Shown: positions 1 to 11,133, counted from the stretch's first letter. The stretch is 64,000 bases of DNA from Macropodus opercularis (GCA_030770545.1 JAUCMP010000028.1:14589501-14653500); one strand, 5' to 3'. A program made the numbers and translations. Notes: generated from the sequence alone by a model not told the origin.

Positions 1-547
1 TCAAGAGACAAAACCAAGACTACTGCAACACAGAATGAGAAACAGAGCAGGAACACCACAAGATACTAATAATACGGACACGGGTCAAGACAGGAACACA
101 GACGCACAAGCAATCATACTCATAAACATGAAGGGACAAGAAACAACACACCGTAATACAGATAACGACGGCTACGAGCAGTAAAGATAAAGGACAGGGA
201 CAACGAACTAACTAAAAAACAGGAAAAACTATAATCTGTAACCATACCAAACGAGCAGAGACAACGATGATCAGAAACAACACTAATAACACACCAACAC
301 TAATAACGCTACGAACAAACACTTACTTCAGGGGCTACAGGTATGTTCAATAATACAAATAATTAACAAGTAGTGAGTAGCAACACAAGTGACGAGCCAG
401 CGATGGGCACAAAGAACTAAGGAACTTAAATACACACGAACAGGAAATCATAAACAGGTGCAAACACTAATGGGCTGGGACAAAACAAACAAAGAAGTAG
501 GGCGAAAACACGTGCGCCCTCCGGTGGTCGGGGCCCGAATTGTCACA
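1..547 (+). repeat. LTR-like repeat, family 1 copy A (left end outside window)
   Basis: The right end has the same structure as the ends of the copies at 14530-15210 and 27623-28430: a CAGG-rich stretch, then a short GC-rich hairpin-like segment, then a terminus reading TTGTCACA at 540-547. The A-rich, C-poor body also matches those copies in style. The left end lies outside the window, so no target-site duplication can be tested. The strand given is relative: copies A, B and C share one orientation and the copy at 8164-9031 is inverted. Confidence 0.55.
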
Positions 548-2961
548 GTTTTATTCCTCTTAGAATTTGTCATATAGAAGTTCACTGACATCTGGTTTAC
601 CGCCCGTCCTGCAAGATAACAGGATGTACTGTATTAGTTATCTGTACTGTATACTATGTCAGTGCCGGAATTCAGTTTCATTTCGTCACACCATGCTGTA
701 AAAATGTGCTGCCGTCCAGTGGACGTTGCTGTGTGCTGGATGAGCACGGTAAGTGATTAGATGATGTAGTCGTTAATGATGTCCAAGTTGCGCCTCTGCG
801 TCTGCGGGAGAGAAACCAAGTAATTAATCAGAGGGAAACGTATATCAGCGTTAGGAAAGACGGTCCTGGCCGCCCTGTATATTGCTCGTAGTTGTTTTAT
901 TGATGTTTTGTGTGGATCCTGGTCCCTGTTGTTTAGCCCGAGTGAGACGATCACCATGCTGGTCCGAGGATGTACGGGAGTTCTCTATAGGATCTGCCAA
1001 AAATGGTATCAGTACCGGTTTCATGCCTTTTATATGCCAATCGTGTAATTTACGAGAGGGTCTGGCTGTGTGGTTTGAAGGGAAGTAGACCAGTGTGTTG
1101 TTTGCACTTTTTTTTGCCAGAGAATAGGTTGGTTTCCTCTAATTCATTATCACAGCCTCCTCCACCGGGGCTGTGGCCGCGATGAGTCTCCTGTTCGCCC
1201 CCGCTCACCTCTCCCTGGCCCGCAGCAGGCTGCTCTGACGTGTTCAGTTGTGTTGTTATTGTAACATGTTGTGAGGCATCAGAGCGGGCATTTCCAGCTT
1301 GTGAGCTTGGTGTTTGGGCCTGTTGCTCATCACTTGTGTGCCTTCTGCCTCGTGTGTGTTGTTGTGCCGCAGCGTGCGCTGCTCACTGTGTCTTACCTGT
1401 TTGTTGTCTGGCGCCAGAGTGGGTCGTGCTGCAGGGCGACCTGAGGGAGAGTGGACAGGAATGAGAGAGGGCTAATCGATGTAATCTGCGGTCCGGGTCG
1501 CTACATACACTCACTGGGGTGGAGTGGTGCACAGCGTGTACCTGGACCGGCACGGAGAAGGTGTTTGCGGCTGGGCCACCCTTGTGTGTGGTCTTGTCTG
1601 TACTGTGGAGGAGAAAACTGTTTATTGCTAGAGAGTGTGGCTTGTGTTGTTTTTGGGACTATTAGTTCAGTTATTCTTCTAAGTGACACCTGGGGAGAGA
1701 TGCAGTGGATTGAGTGATCTGAAGGAGTAGGAGGAGCAGAAGGAGATGGAGCTGGTAGAGGCGGAGAGCAGGGATCGTCCTCCCCACTATTGGCTTCAGG
1801 AGCGGAAATAAGTGCTTCAGGTTGCAGCCTCCTATCAGAGTTGCTTGTCACCTTTTGTAGCATGAGTCTGGGGCCTAAGGTTGTTAGGTTCCTGCTCGAT
1901 TTAGGTGGGGGGGGGATTGCTCCCCGTTCTCCGCCTCAGGTGTCTCTGGGACCGCGTACAGCTCCTCTCGTGCGTCCCTGTGTAAAAAATCAGGTGAAGT
2001 TGCTGCTGCTGCTGATGAAGAGGAGAGAGGAGGAGAAGAGGTAAGGTCTGAGACAAAGCTGCTAAGCATCAGAGCGGGCATTTCTGGACAATAAAACCAT
2101 AGTATAAAAACAATTTAATATCAGGCAATCCTTTAATATTAAAATAAGCAGTACTCTGTGTTGTGGCGTCGCGGCGGTGTGTGTAGCAGGCCTGCCCCTG
2201 TGCAGGGCCCGGTGTCGATGGTAAGTAGTAATCCATTTTCAGGTCTTTTTCTGTTGTATTTCCTTGTCGAGGATTGCGTTGTCGGTCCCTGTGCGTCCGC
2301 CTGGATCCTGGAACGAGAGGAGAGCAGGCCGCTGGCCAGCCAGGTGAGTCTCCTGTCTCCTGCGATGCAATCTCCGGGTAAAAAGTTTAATGTACAGCTG
2401 CACACAGTCTGGCACACTCGATGGAAGGCAGGGACCCTTCAGGATAGTAGGTTAAAAACTCACACTTTATTAAATTAAATGAGTAAAAGTAAATAACCCG
2501 GAGCGGACATTGCTTTGTAGTCTTTTGGGAAGCTTGTCGGTGGCCAGGAGCCGCTTTCAACTCTGCTTCTCCAAACTTACATTGGAGGCCTTGGTATACA
2601 ACAAGATGTTGGGAGCAATGGCAGTGTGCTAGAACATTTACTCTGTCTTGGTTGAGAACATTAGAACTGTGTAACTTGGTGTGGTTGTTTGTTGTTGGGG
2701 TGTCTTCTCGCTCCAGACAACACGGTGGTTCTTTGGGTGGGACATTAGCGGCACCAAAAAAAGCTAGGTGTTTCCAGGAAACGCGTTCGGAGTGTCAGGT
2801 ACCAATAGAGCCACGTGCGTGGCCAACAACCCTTGGAGGCTTCACTTTGGCTACGGTGACTTGTACGTGCCCATAGGGAGGGAACAGTGGCTCCACTCTT
2901 TGCTAACGTGCTCTGATGTAGCAATTTGGACTTCAAAAGGAACATTGCTTACGGTGGAACA
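548..2961. other. Unassigned repeat-derived sequence
   Basis: I see no complete gene. The stretch contains a minus-strand SGNH-like fragment (757-957), a GC-rich Ser/Pro-rich zone (about 1140-2080) and a 19-bp word, GCATCAGAGCGGGCATTTC, repeated at 1276-1294 and 2066-2084. ORFs across 1240-2480 overlap on both strands and are rich in Cys, Pro or Ser with no motif I recognise. Its position between two repeats suggests retroelement debris. Confidence 0.4.
757..957 (-). pseudogene. SGNH/GDSL esterase-like fragment of a retroelement ORF
   Basis: A 66-residue minus-strand reading frame contains VSLGLNNRDQDP, followed by an amphipathic helix and FPNADIRFPLINY. This resembles the central strand of the SGNH-hydrolase-like domains that occur as repeated ORFs in fish genomes and as ORF1 esterase domains in some CR1-type LINEs. 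The catalytic Ser block and the His block are not seen, and the flanking sequence gives no longer frame, so this is a fragment. Family assignment is from memory of the motif and is tentative. Confidence 0.35.
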
Positions 2962-3531
2962 TTCAATTCAATACAATTTTATTTATATAGCGTCAATTCA
3001 CAACAACTGTTATCTCAAGGCACTTTACAAGTAAGGTGTAAGACCTTACACAATTAAACCCAACAACAAATCCCACATAAAGCAAGCTTTTAATGGTAGC
3101 CAATCAATATATTGTAAATTTTAACAGCAACAATGGAAAAAATGCCTCTCTGTAGTAGAAGAAGCAGCAGCAGTAGAGCGGACAAAGGCTCTATGTGGGC
3201 GGCCATCTGCTTTGACCGATTGGGGTGAAGGTATAGAGAAGAGAGAAAAGAACACAACAGCAACAAAACAAGCAGCAACAGAACACAGGCAGGATGGTTG
3301 GACCAGCAACTGAACACTGGAGAAACATGGCTCTGATTCTGATGATGCCTGTAGATGAGAATAGAGAGAGAAACAGAAAGAGAGAAACACAACTACGAGA
3401 GAAAAGGAGACAAAGTTGGTCACATGTGGACATGGAGCCATGTTAAGGGATACTAGAAATCGAAAAGTAGAGGAGCTCAGTGAATGAAGGACGTCCCCCA
3501 GCTGTCTAAGTCCGAGTGACCAGAACCATCT

Positions 3532-5330
3532 CTAACTATACGCTTTGTCAAAAAGAAAGGTTTTAAGCCTAGTTTTAAAACTAGAGAGGGTGTCTGCTTC
3601 TCGAACCTGAACTGGAAGCTGGTTCCACAGGAGAGGAGCTTGGTAGCTAAAGGCTCTGCCTCCCGTTCTACATTTAGAAACTTTAGGAACCACAAGTAGA
3701 CCAGCGCTCTGAGAACCAAGCGTTCTGAAGGGAGCATAAGGAGCCATGAGGTCTTTAAGATAAGATGGAGCTTTATTATGAAGAGCTTTGTAGGTGAGGA
3801 GAAGAATTTTGAATTCTATCCTAGATTTGACCTGTACATGGAAGAAATGGAGAAGAAAGCTCTCGACTCTTTCTCGGGAACAGTCTCAACCCATTGGTTC
3901 AGATATGTGGATGACACTTGGGTGAAGATCAAGATCCATGAGGTACAGACATTCACAGACCACATAAATGCAGTGGACAGTAACATCAGGTTCACCAGAG
4001 AAGACACCAAGAACAACATACTGGCCTTTCAGTCATCAGAGGGAATGACAGCGGTTTAGAAATAGAAATCTACCGGAAACCAACCCACACTGACCAATAC
4101 CTTTTGTTTGACTCTCATCACCCCCTGCAGCACAAACTAGGAGTCATCAGGACCCATCATCAGGAGATGAGCTATGATTTTCTTTTTGTAGCTGCTCGTG
4201 GGATCTCTTTTCAGTTTCTCGTAGGTGTGTTGGTCCTCTAACAGTGAGACGACCTTTTGATGATCCAGGATTTAATATCATTTAAACAAGTTTGAAGTTT
4301 GACTAATTGGTTTGTTTCCTCTGGTTTCACAGACAAATATAACTGAGTATCATCTGCATAGCAGTGAAAATTTATAGAGTGTTTCCTAATAATATTACCA
4401 AGAGGAGACATATACTGAAAAGTATTGGACCAAGCACAGAACCCAAAGCTAATTTTTGTGCGGATGGAAGATTGATTATGAACATGAACAAATTGGAATC
4501 TGTTCAACAGATAAGACTTAAACCATCCCAGTGATTTGCCTTTAATCCCAATGCTATGTTCCAGTCTGTAATAAAATCTTGTGATCTATCGTATCAAAAA
4601 CTGCACTAAGATCTAACAGGACAAGTACAGAAACTAGACCATTGTCTGAAGCTTAGTCAGACATTAGTGACATTAGTGACTCTAATCAGAGCTGTTTCTG
4701 TGCTATGATGTATCTGAATCCTGACTGGAAATCTTCATATAGGTCATTTCTACGCAGGTGGTCACATAGTTGTTTAGCTACAATTTTTTCAATAACTTTA
4801 GAAATAAAGGGCAGATTGGATATAGGCCTGTAGTTTTCAAGTTCTCTAGGGTCAAGAGTAGTTTTTTTCAATAAAGATTTGACCACAGCAACCTTAAAAG
4901 CCTGTGGTACGTAGCCTGTAAACAGACACTGGTTGGTTTGATTTAATATGGACGTGCTGATTAACGGAAAAACTTCTTTGAGTGATCTAGTTGGAATTGG
5001 GTCTAAGAGACCAGTAGCTAATTACGTAATTCAGTTAATTACTGAAGTTAGCTCAGTATGATCTATGGGGGAAAAGCAGTTTAAATAAGACATAGGTCTA
5101 ACCAGCAGATCTAAGGCTGTTGGATCTGCAGATCGGTTTATGACATTTATTGAACGATTCTGATAAATCTTTTCTCTAATGGTTATGATTTTATTAGTAA
5201 AGAAATTCTTAAAGTCTTTGCTGCTGAGATTTAAAGGGACACTAGGCTCAACACAGCTATGACTCTTAGTCAGCCTGGCTACAGTGCTGGAAAGAAACAT
5301 GGGGTTGTTTTTATTTTCCTCAATTAATGA
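3532..5330 (-). pseudogene. LINE ORF2 (reverse transcriptase) remnants
   Basis: Four minus-strand frame pieces together outline an L2-clade ORF2. Upstream there is a segment with FKNFFTNKI (5031-5300). Next is the first RT block with ENYRPISNLPFISK and LYEDFQSGFR (4686-4886). Then comes the catalytic block with YADDTQLYLS (4238-4507), and finally the C-terminal block with LLWNQLPVQVRE and FKTRLKTFLF (3532-3747). Frame changes and stops separate the pieces, and part of the palm-to-C-terminal region is replaced by foreign sequence. It cannot encode an active enzyme. Confidence 0.8.
3829..4215 (+). mobile_element. Penelope-like element RT fragment
   Basis: The plus-strand frame carries HWFRYVDDTWVKI followed by INAVDSNIRFTRED and, after a stop near 4057, EIYRKPTHTDQYL. 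The YVDDTW catalytic motif and the YRKPTHTDQY block are characteristic of Penelope-like reverse transcriptases in fish. L2 sequence resumes on both sides, so the fragment lies inside the older minus-strand LINE. Neither a GIY-YIG endonuclease nor terminal repeats are visible. The exact left border is placed where L2-like sequence stops. Confidence 0.75.
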
Positions 5331-5354
5331 TGGATAATATGTGGTTCTAGCAAC

Positions 5355-5897
5355 TGAAGGAATCTAAATATTTAAGTAGTAGTTAAAATAGTAGTTGAAA
5401 GCTTAGATAGTAGGATGCAGGCAGGAAACAGAACAAGCCGAATGCATTAAAGTATAGTTTGAAACACACACATCAAGTTTAGAGGGTAGTAGAAGAGCAA
5501 CCAGACACAGTTTATAAAACAGTATGTGGAGGATGGGGTCTAAGCAGAAAATCAGATAAGTTGGGAGTGAAACATGTGAATGTCTGTAGAAGGAATGTAC
5601 TTAAATCCATAGGTTGGGGCCACACAGCAACAGAGCAGATAAGACACCAATAAAGCACCATGGAGATGAACACCAGACCACAGCATTAGGATCCGGTTAC
5701 ACAGCATTAAAGTGTGGGTCGAGGGACCGACAGTGTCAGTCAGACTTTGTGCCCTGACTATATGCTGTATGGTATAGGGACAGACTGACCCAGGCCTGTA
5801 AATTATTATTCTTCAAGTTTGAAATATTTTTTTATCAGAAGTTTCTCCTCATCATTCAACGAACGCGCAGAGCTGGGATTGGGAGAGCAGCTCAACA
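5355..5897 (+). repeat. Solo LTR of the 24.7-31.1 kb ERV family
   Basis: The stretch aligns by eye along its length with the 550-bp LTRs at 24657 and 30598. It begins TGAAGGAATCTAAATA, has the 'gtgtgggtcgagggac' block and ends GGGAGAGCAGCTCAACA. It differs from them by scattered substitutions and small deletions, including loss of the AATAAA context, so it is older. No matching duplication is seen outside it (CAAC left, ATAC right). It lies at the 5' border of the L2 LINE. Confidence 0.85.
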
Positions 5898-7048
5898 ATA
5901 CTTATTGTTGTTATTATTTCACTATGCTTTATTTTGAAGACTTTTAACTTATTTTTCTTAAGGTACTTTGAAGAGCGTTTAAAACTCTCAAGCTACAGTT
6001 AGCAGTTCTTGGGAATACATTTAGCATACAGCATTCACAGTGCATTTTCTTATGGAAATGCTTTTCTAGTTATTATTATTATTATTTCGTACGTTTTTCG
6101 GCATCTAACTCGGGCCGCACCGTTTGAGCTATAGGAACCGTTCAAATATTAAAATGTGCAGCTTTTCCGGAAATCGACTGCTTCATCTTCATCAACCAAG
6201 TTGCTGTTGAGGCTTTGATCCCTTGCACAGTGTATGTTGGCCTAATGCTTTGTGTCGAAAGGCCGACACATTTTGCCGTATTTGTCTCGTAGCGGCGGGA
6301 GCGGCCGTTTCTGCAGCATTTATGTGCCTGACTCGCGGGACAGAAGACACAGATCTGAGCGTTTTGAACTCGCTGTGAATTAAAAAATTGACAGTTTTTC
6401 AACATTAACTCACACAGGTTGTAGATTAAAGGCTTTCACGATTCGGTTTCACTTTTATGATTACTGTTATGTTTTGCCGCAACGAACCCGTTTAGCGGGC
6501 TTCGTTTTTATCGGGTTTTCGCCACAAGCTGCAGCTTCAGTGCTGAGGGTGTTATAGAGCTGCGCGCGCAACCAATTTCAGCTGCTCAGATGGCTGCATG
6601 GTTAGTCTGCTGCGTTCTGCAGTGGGAGACTCCAGGTTCAAACCCTGTAGGAGGCAACTGTTTTTATGCTGATGTTTATTACCAGTACATTGAATCAGGA
6701 TGTTTTGCTTGTTGTAACAATGCTTTTAAAGCTTCAGCAATGTCAGGAAAGTCTTGCAAAATTCAGCATATCTTAGGGGTTTTCTATACTTTTATTGTTT
6801 GGATCAACTTAACTGTGTTTTATTAAATTATTAATACATACCTAATATTATTTCATTATGCTTTATTTTGAAATTTAAGACTTTTAACTTGTTCTGGACA
6901 TGTTCAGCCCTATATTATCCACTTCTATTTTTCTTAAACTAATTTTAAGGATGTTTTAAACTCTGATGCAACAGTTAGCAGTTATTGGGAATACATTCAG
7001 CAGTGAAACATTCACAGTGCATTTTCTTATGGAAATGCTTTTCTAGTT
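5898..7048. repeat. Composite repeat: core flanked by long direct repeats
   Basis: Positions about 5917-6075 and 6844-7046 are direct repeats. Both read 'attatttca(c/t)tatgctttattttgaa', then a 'cttttaactt' block, then 'acagttagcagtt', then 'cattcacagtgcattttct'. The right copy has an extra ~40 bases. Between them lies ~770 bp holding a tRNA-like segment and no coding frame I trust. The layout resembles two related repeat units around a unique core; no family name is assigned. Confidence 0.6.
6577..6660 (+). other. tRNA-like segment (possible SINE head)
   Basis: The sequence contains an A-box-like TGGCTGCATGGTTAG (6590s) and a B-box-like GGTTCAAACCC about 40 bases later, the spacing of an internal RNA polymerase III promoter. 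A T-arm-like stem flanks the B box. The anticodon loop lacks a clear U33 and the acceptor ends do not pair, so it is not a convincing functional tRNA gene. A tRNA-derived SINE head or tRNA pseudogene is more likely. Confidence 0.35.
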
Positions 7049-7647
7049 GTCCTTAAATTTGGTACAGTCTCATGCATGATGCAGGGTAATTAATTTAAGC
7101 TTACTTTATTTAACGCCTGCCATACCAGCTGGTGGGCACAGGTTCCTCAGAGCCGGTCCCTCTTCAAAATGCAGGTACTACTTTTAAGGCACAACTTCAC
7201 TTCCTATCTCTCCATATTCTAGTTTCCAGTGGCTTGTTTGTTTGTTTTTTCTGTCGGCTTAGTGATTGCAACATACGAGCAGTGTTAAGGGTTGGAAATC
7301 ACATTTAGTCCACCTCAAAGTATTGTGAAGATAAACCGAACATGTGCAGCACATCTTGATTTTTGGGAATTCATAGGGACCAGCTGTGACTCACACGTGT
7401 CAGGTCCCTTATCTTTCTGGGGTCCAGAGAAAGTTGTAGTACGCCTAGGTTTTAGCCATTCTGTATCACACACACAGATGTCAGTTCTGTTGTCATTGTG
7501 GGGTTCCCGTAAGATAGATAATGGTGTGTGCATTTAGTCTATGTAGTATTCATTTATTGTCCTTAAATTTGGTACAGTCTCATGCATGATGCAGGCTAAT
7601 TAATTTAAGCTTACTTTATTTAATGCCTGGCATACCAGCTGGTGGGC
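7049..7647. repeat. Pair of 89-bp direct repeats, 510 bp apart
   Basis: Positions 7049-7137 and 7559-7647 match at all but about three bases, starting 'gtccttaaatttggtacag' and ending 'ccagctggtgggc'. The sequence between them has no recognised gene. The first copy directly abuts the right-hand unit of the preceding composite repeat, so the pair may be part of the same larger element. Confidence 0.75.
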
Positions 7648-7788
7648 TGGTGTGCCAGGTGTAATAACGACAGGAGTTACTGAGCAGACAACATACATTG
7701 TGGGAGACCTCTGTCAATTTGAACCTATGGAATGTAACTGAGATTGAGTTGGATACAAAGACTATATTTAAGTTGCATTTCTGTTGCA

Positions 7789-8155
7789 ATGGTGGCCATT
7801 TTCTCACTGGGGGGGCGAAATCCAATCACCACCTCCACGCGGTGCCCCCTGGATAGCCAACCAACAGTGATGTCTTCGACGTCAGATGCTGCGACACACT
7901 GGTCGAAGTATTCACTCGTCGCATCTATGGCAATAGTCAACCGAAATTTGGATATCGCTGGGGCGTCCCCCTCGGGCGACGCACGTCGTCCTCGCCCAAA
8001 TGGCATGGGAAGTGGTGGACGGACAGAATTTAATCGTCGGCGTGTCTGCGGAGGACGCCTTGGACCGAACCACATGGAGAAGACTGTGCCAAAGAGCCGA
8101 CCCTGCAACAGCGGGATAAAGGCCAAGAACTGATGGTGGCCATTTTCTCACTGGG
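7789..8155. repeat. GC-rich segment bounded by 23-bp direct repeats
   Basis: ATGGTGGCCATTTTCTCACT plus GGG occurs at 7789-7811 and again at 8133-8155. The ~320 bp between is GC-rich compared with the AT-rich flanks and is open in three frames, two of them on the minus strand. One plus frame reads EDALDRTTWRRLCQRADPAT near 8045-8105. That resembles the C-terminal tail of some LINE ORF2 proteins, which may be the origin of this piece. Confidence 0.5.
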
Positions 8156-8163
8156 ACTGTTTG

Positions 8164-9031
8164 GATCGGACTTCAACTAAAGGTTTCTAATTCTTAGTCC
8201 AGTCTAATATGTTTTGTTTTCTTTTTATTTGGTCCTGTTTTCTACTGGACAGTCTGACTGAGACTTTCATATGTATTAACTAATATAGTCTTAAGGGACA
8301 GTTATGTATTAATAATTATTATATTATAAGTTCTTTTTTTAAAAAAATATATACTTAAATTTATTTATTTTCTTGTTAATGTTTGATTTCCAAATATCTC
8401 TGTAAATTTGTATTTGTTTTACCTGTGCATCATTATTCTTATATATATATAGTCCATCTTTTCTAGATCTTAGATCTAAGTGTTACCTGGTATTTTGTCT
8501 CTGTTCCTTTGTGTTTGTTATTTGATGTTCTTTGGATTCGGTATGTGTACTAGTATAGTGTTAAAGTTTTGTAGCCTCAGGTTTTGTTTTTCCGTTATTA
8601 GTAACAATGCGTTTGTCCAAAGTTTAAAGTTAAGTTCTATAGTGTCATGTTCGGATTTGTGTTTGTTTGGCTTAACGTCGAGTTCTAGTCTCCCGTGTTT
8701 GTGTTCTGGTCATGTTTGTTTTCTTTCTTTAAATTAAAATATAAGTTTATACTTCATCCGTGTCTGAGGTTGTGCAATTGGGTCCTACTCTAGTTAGATT
8801 GTAAGTGTGGGTGTAGGCTCCAGGTTGAGCAGCCCCTTCTATTAGCTTTGGCGTCACCCAGTGGTGACTGATGGTAGTACCAGGGGCTCAGGCACTCCTA
8901 CCCCTGGAACTAAATATTTGGTGTTTATTCAGGTCTCCAAAGTCAGGGGCTCAGGCGTTCTTACCCCTGGTACTCTGTTTAGTTAGTTAGTGTAGTTCGA
9001 GTTGGTACTCTAGTTAGTGAGTTTAGTAACA
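8164..9031 (-). repeat. LTR-like repeat, family 1 copy D (inverted)
   Basis: In inverted orientation this stretch matches the copy at 14530-15210. Shared blocks include 'ccaggggctcaggc' (8880s and again 8940s), 'ggctccaggttgagc' and 'gttacctggtatt', and the right border ends GTAACA at 9031, the inverse of TGTTAC. It is more diverged than the other copies, and the CAGGGGCTCAGG block occurs twice. The left border is not visible; similarity becomes clear only from about 8480. Confidence 0.55.
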
Positions 9032-10310
9032 AAAGGTAGTGTTTCACCAACAGATCTCAATGATAACTCTTTAAAGCAGAAGAACGTCGGAGGAATTTCA
9101 CCAACAAAAGGAAGAAAAAGGAAACGTAAACAACATCCTACAACTAGTTGCTCTATGAAAAGTAAAAGGGCAGACATTCAGGACCATTCGGAAAACTCCA
9201 CAGGTGAACACATGGACACGTTTTCTGGCAGTATCTCTTCTCCCAGCAAAGATGGAGTGGTTGATGGTTCCCCCTTTATACCTGTGGTTATTAAAAAAGA
9301 GGATGGGTCTAGGATGTACAATAAAAAGCAATATTGTTTATACCGTGAGTCTGGATATGTTAAAATGGCAAGGCATTTGGAACAAGCTCACCAAGACAAA
9401 GCAGATGTTGCTCTGGCTTTGTCTTTCCCCAAAGGGTCCAAAGAAAGGCGACTACACGTTGAGCATTTGAGAAACTGAGGAAACTTTGCACACAATGTTG
9501 ATGTATTGAATTCTGGTACTGCTTGTTCCTCGCAAGCAGCCAACACGGCATTCTCCAGCACAGGATTTCTTGCACTGTGTATACTGTCAAGGTTTATTCA
9601 CCAAGAAAATCCTGTGGCGACACAGGAGAATTTGTTCAAGCCTAGTGTTGAGCAAAAACCTGGCAAAACCCGTGTTTAGGCACCTGCTGCATTTGCTGTA
9701 CCCCCACCACCTGGTGTCAAAGAAGTTGGTAAACAAAATGAATGTTTATTATGCTATTACATCAGATTTTACTGTCTTGGAGTATGGTGAGCATCTGTAC
9801 AACAAACATGGATATGATGTTGGCAAACATGGATATATTGGCCAAAAACTGCGGGAGGTTGGAAGGCTTCTCATATGCTCAAGGAAAGTCGCTCCATTGA
9901 AAATTATTCAAGATCACGTCAAGCCTGCAAATTTCATGCATGTTGTTCAATCAGTGAAACATCTAGCAGGTCATGATGGCGAAACCAATACGTACAAGTG
10001 CCCAAGTCTTGTCCTCAAAATTGTATATGCATTGTCAAAGGTTTCAATGCTTGTTGAGAGTCAACCTAACGTACAAAACGACTACAGTGCAGCAAAAGAT
10101 GCTCGTATTTTCGGCCAAGTTTATGAAATAAGATGGCATGAAATGATATTGGCTGCATCTCTTAGAACACTGCGAGAGTCCAAGTGGAACTCACCTTTTT
10201 TGCTTCCCTTCACAAAAGACGTCTAGACGCTGCATTCTTATTCAGACAAGCAGCAACAACACCTCTACAATGACTGCTTATTCAAAAGCAGAATGTTGTT
10301 TAAAACTGAG
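9032..10310 (+). pseudogene. Crypton-like / zinc-finger transposon gene, broken 5' half
   Basis: Plus-strand frames give a basic N-terminus (KGRKRKRK, about 9105), then a degenerate zinc-finger-like segment with YCLYRESGYVKMARHLEQAH and SFPKGSKERR (9330-9450). A second frame (9570-10226) has LHCVYCQGLFTKKILWRHRRIC, LVNKMN, YGEHLYNKHG, GRLLICSRK, HVKPANFMHVVQ and LRESKWNSPFLLPFTKDV. This order matches an abundant fish multi-copy protein that I recall as ending in a tyrosine-recombinase-like domain. That C-terminal half is absent here, and similarity fades by about 10310. A stop at 9476 and at least two frame changes break it. The Crypton link is inference. Confidence 0.5.
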
Positions 10311-10422
10311 CAACTGCAGAAGAATCTTATCTTGACTAAATCTGTGAAACCACATGTAACGCTGAATCGGACCAGTTTTTATTTCTTGGGCATACTTAGC
10401 CTGTAAATACAAGTTTAAATAA

Positions 10423-10858
10423 TGAAGGAATCTAAATAGTTAAGTAGTAGTTAAAATAGTAGTTTAGATAGTAGGATGCAGGCAGGAAACAGAACAAGCC
10501 GAAAGCATTAAAGTATAGTTTTAAACACACACATCAAGTTTAGAGAGTAGTAGAAGAGCACCCAGACCAAGGTCATTAAACCTTATGTAAAGGATGGGGT
10601 CTAAGCAGAAAATCAGATAAGTAGGGAGTGAAACATGTGAATGTCTGTAGAAGGAATGTGCTTAAATCCATAGGTTTTGGGGCCACACAACAACGGAGAA
10701 GATAAGACACCAATAAACCAGCCATGGAGACGAACACCAGACCACGGCATCAGGATCCGGTTACACCACAGAAAGATGCTCTGTCCAGCATAAAAGTGTG
10801 GGTCGAGGGACCGACAGTGTCAGTCAGACTTCGTGCCCTGACTATATGCTGTATGGAT
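10423..10858 (+). repeat. Truncated solo LTR of the ERV family
   Basis: It begins TGAAGGAATCTAAATAGTTA and follows the LTR at 5355 and the LTRs at 24657/30598 up to 'actatatgctgtatgg'. It then stops abruptly at about 10858, before the poly(A) region and the CTCAACA end. The sequence then switches to a minus-strand LINE endonuclease fragment. Confidence 0.85.
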
Positions 10859-11133
10859 TGTTGCAGCCAGGTTTCTGTGATGAGCAGAATGCACGCATCC
10901 TTCACGCAGTTGTTTGCCGCAGTCTGAATCCTCATTTCATCCATCTTATTTGCGAGGCATGTGGCATTCGAAATGAATAAGCTGGGGAGCGGTGGTCTGA
11001 GTGGCTGCCTCCGTAGCCTGGCTAGCGCGCCAGTCCTGCAGCCTCGCCTTTTCCTGCTGTCTCTACGCTGCCTGCACCTCCTTCCCGCTGGGATGATAAT
11101 CCATGGAGAGCCGGGGCTCCTCGCTACTCCCAC
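10859..11133 (-). pseudogene. LINE endonuclease N-terminal fragment
   Basis: The minus-strand frame contains RPPLPSLFISNATCLANKMDE, RIQTAANNCVKDACILLITETWL. The block 'LFLSNVRSLANKMDEL ... LLITETWL' is the start of the apurinic-like endonuclease domain in several fish non-LTR retrotransposons. The frame is cut immediately after ITETWLQ, exactly where LTR sequence begins, so the rest of the endonuclease and the RT are missing. The clade is not determined. Confidence 0.65.

Larger units (their letters stand above)
2962..5354 (-). mobile_element. L2/Maui-type LINE, 5'-truncated, minus strand
   Basis: The element reads on the minus strand. Its 3' end lies at about 2962, with the ATTCAATTCAAT-type terminal repeat and the conserved 'tttatttatatagcg' tail common to fish L2/Maui elements. 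A 3' UTR follows (about 3080-3470), then ORF2 pieces covering the C-terminus (3532-3747), the YADD-containing RT core (4238-4507), the RT N-terminal part (4686-4886) and the region before the RT (5031-5330). It is cut by a Penelope-like fragment at 3829-4215 and ends at 5354, where a solo LTR begins. Confidence 0.8.

Noticed and set aside
1501..2081. Ser/Pro-rich minus-strand ORFs as a host gene
   Set aside because: Low-complexity translation with open frames on both strands and no splice or homology support.
6577..6660. Functional tRNA gene
   Set aside because: A and B boxes exist, but acceptor pairing and a proper anticodon loop do not.
7725..8151. Overlapping ORFs of 129, 133 and 79 codons on both strands
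   Set aside because: GC-rich sequence is open on both strands by chance; only a short LINE-like C-terminal block is supported.
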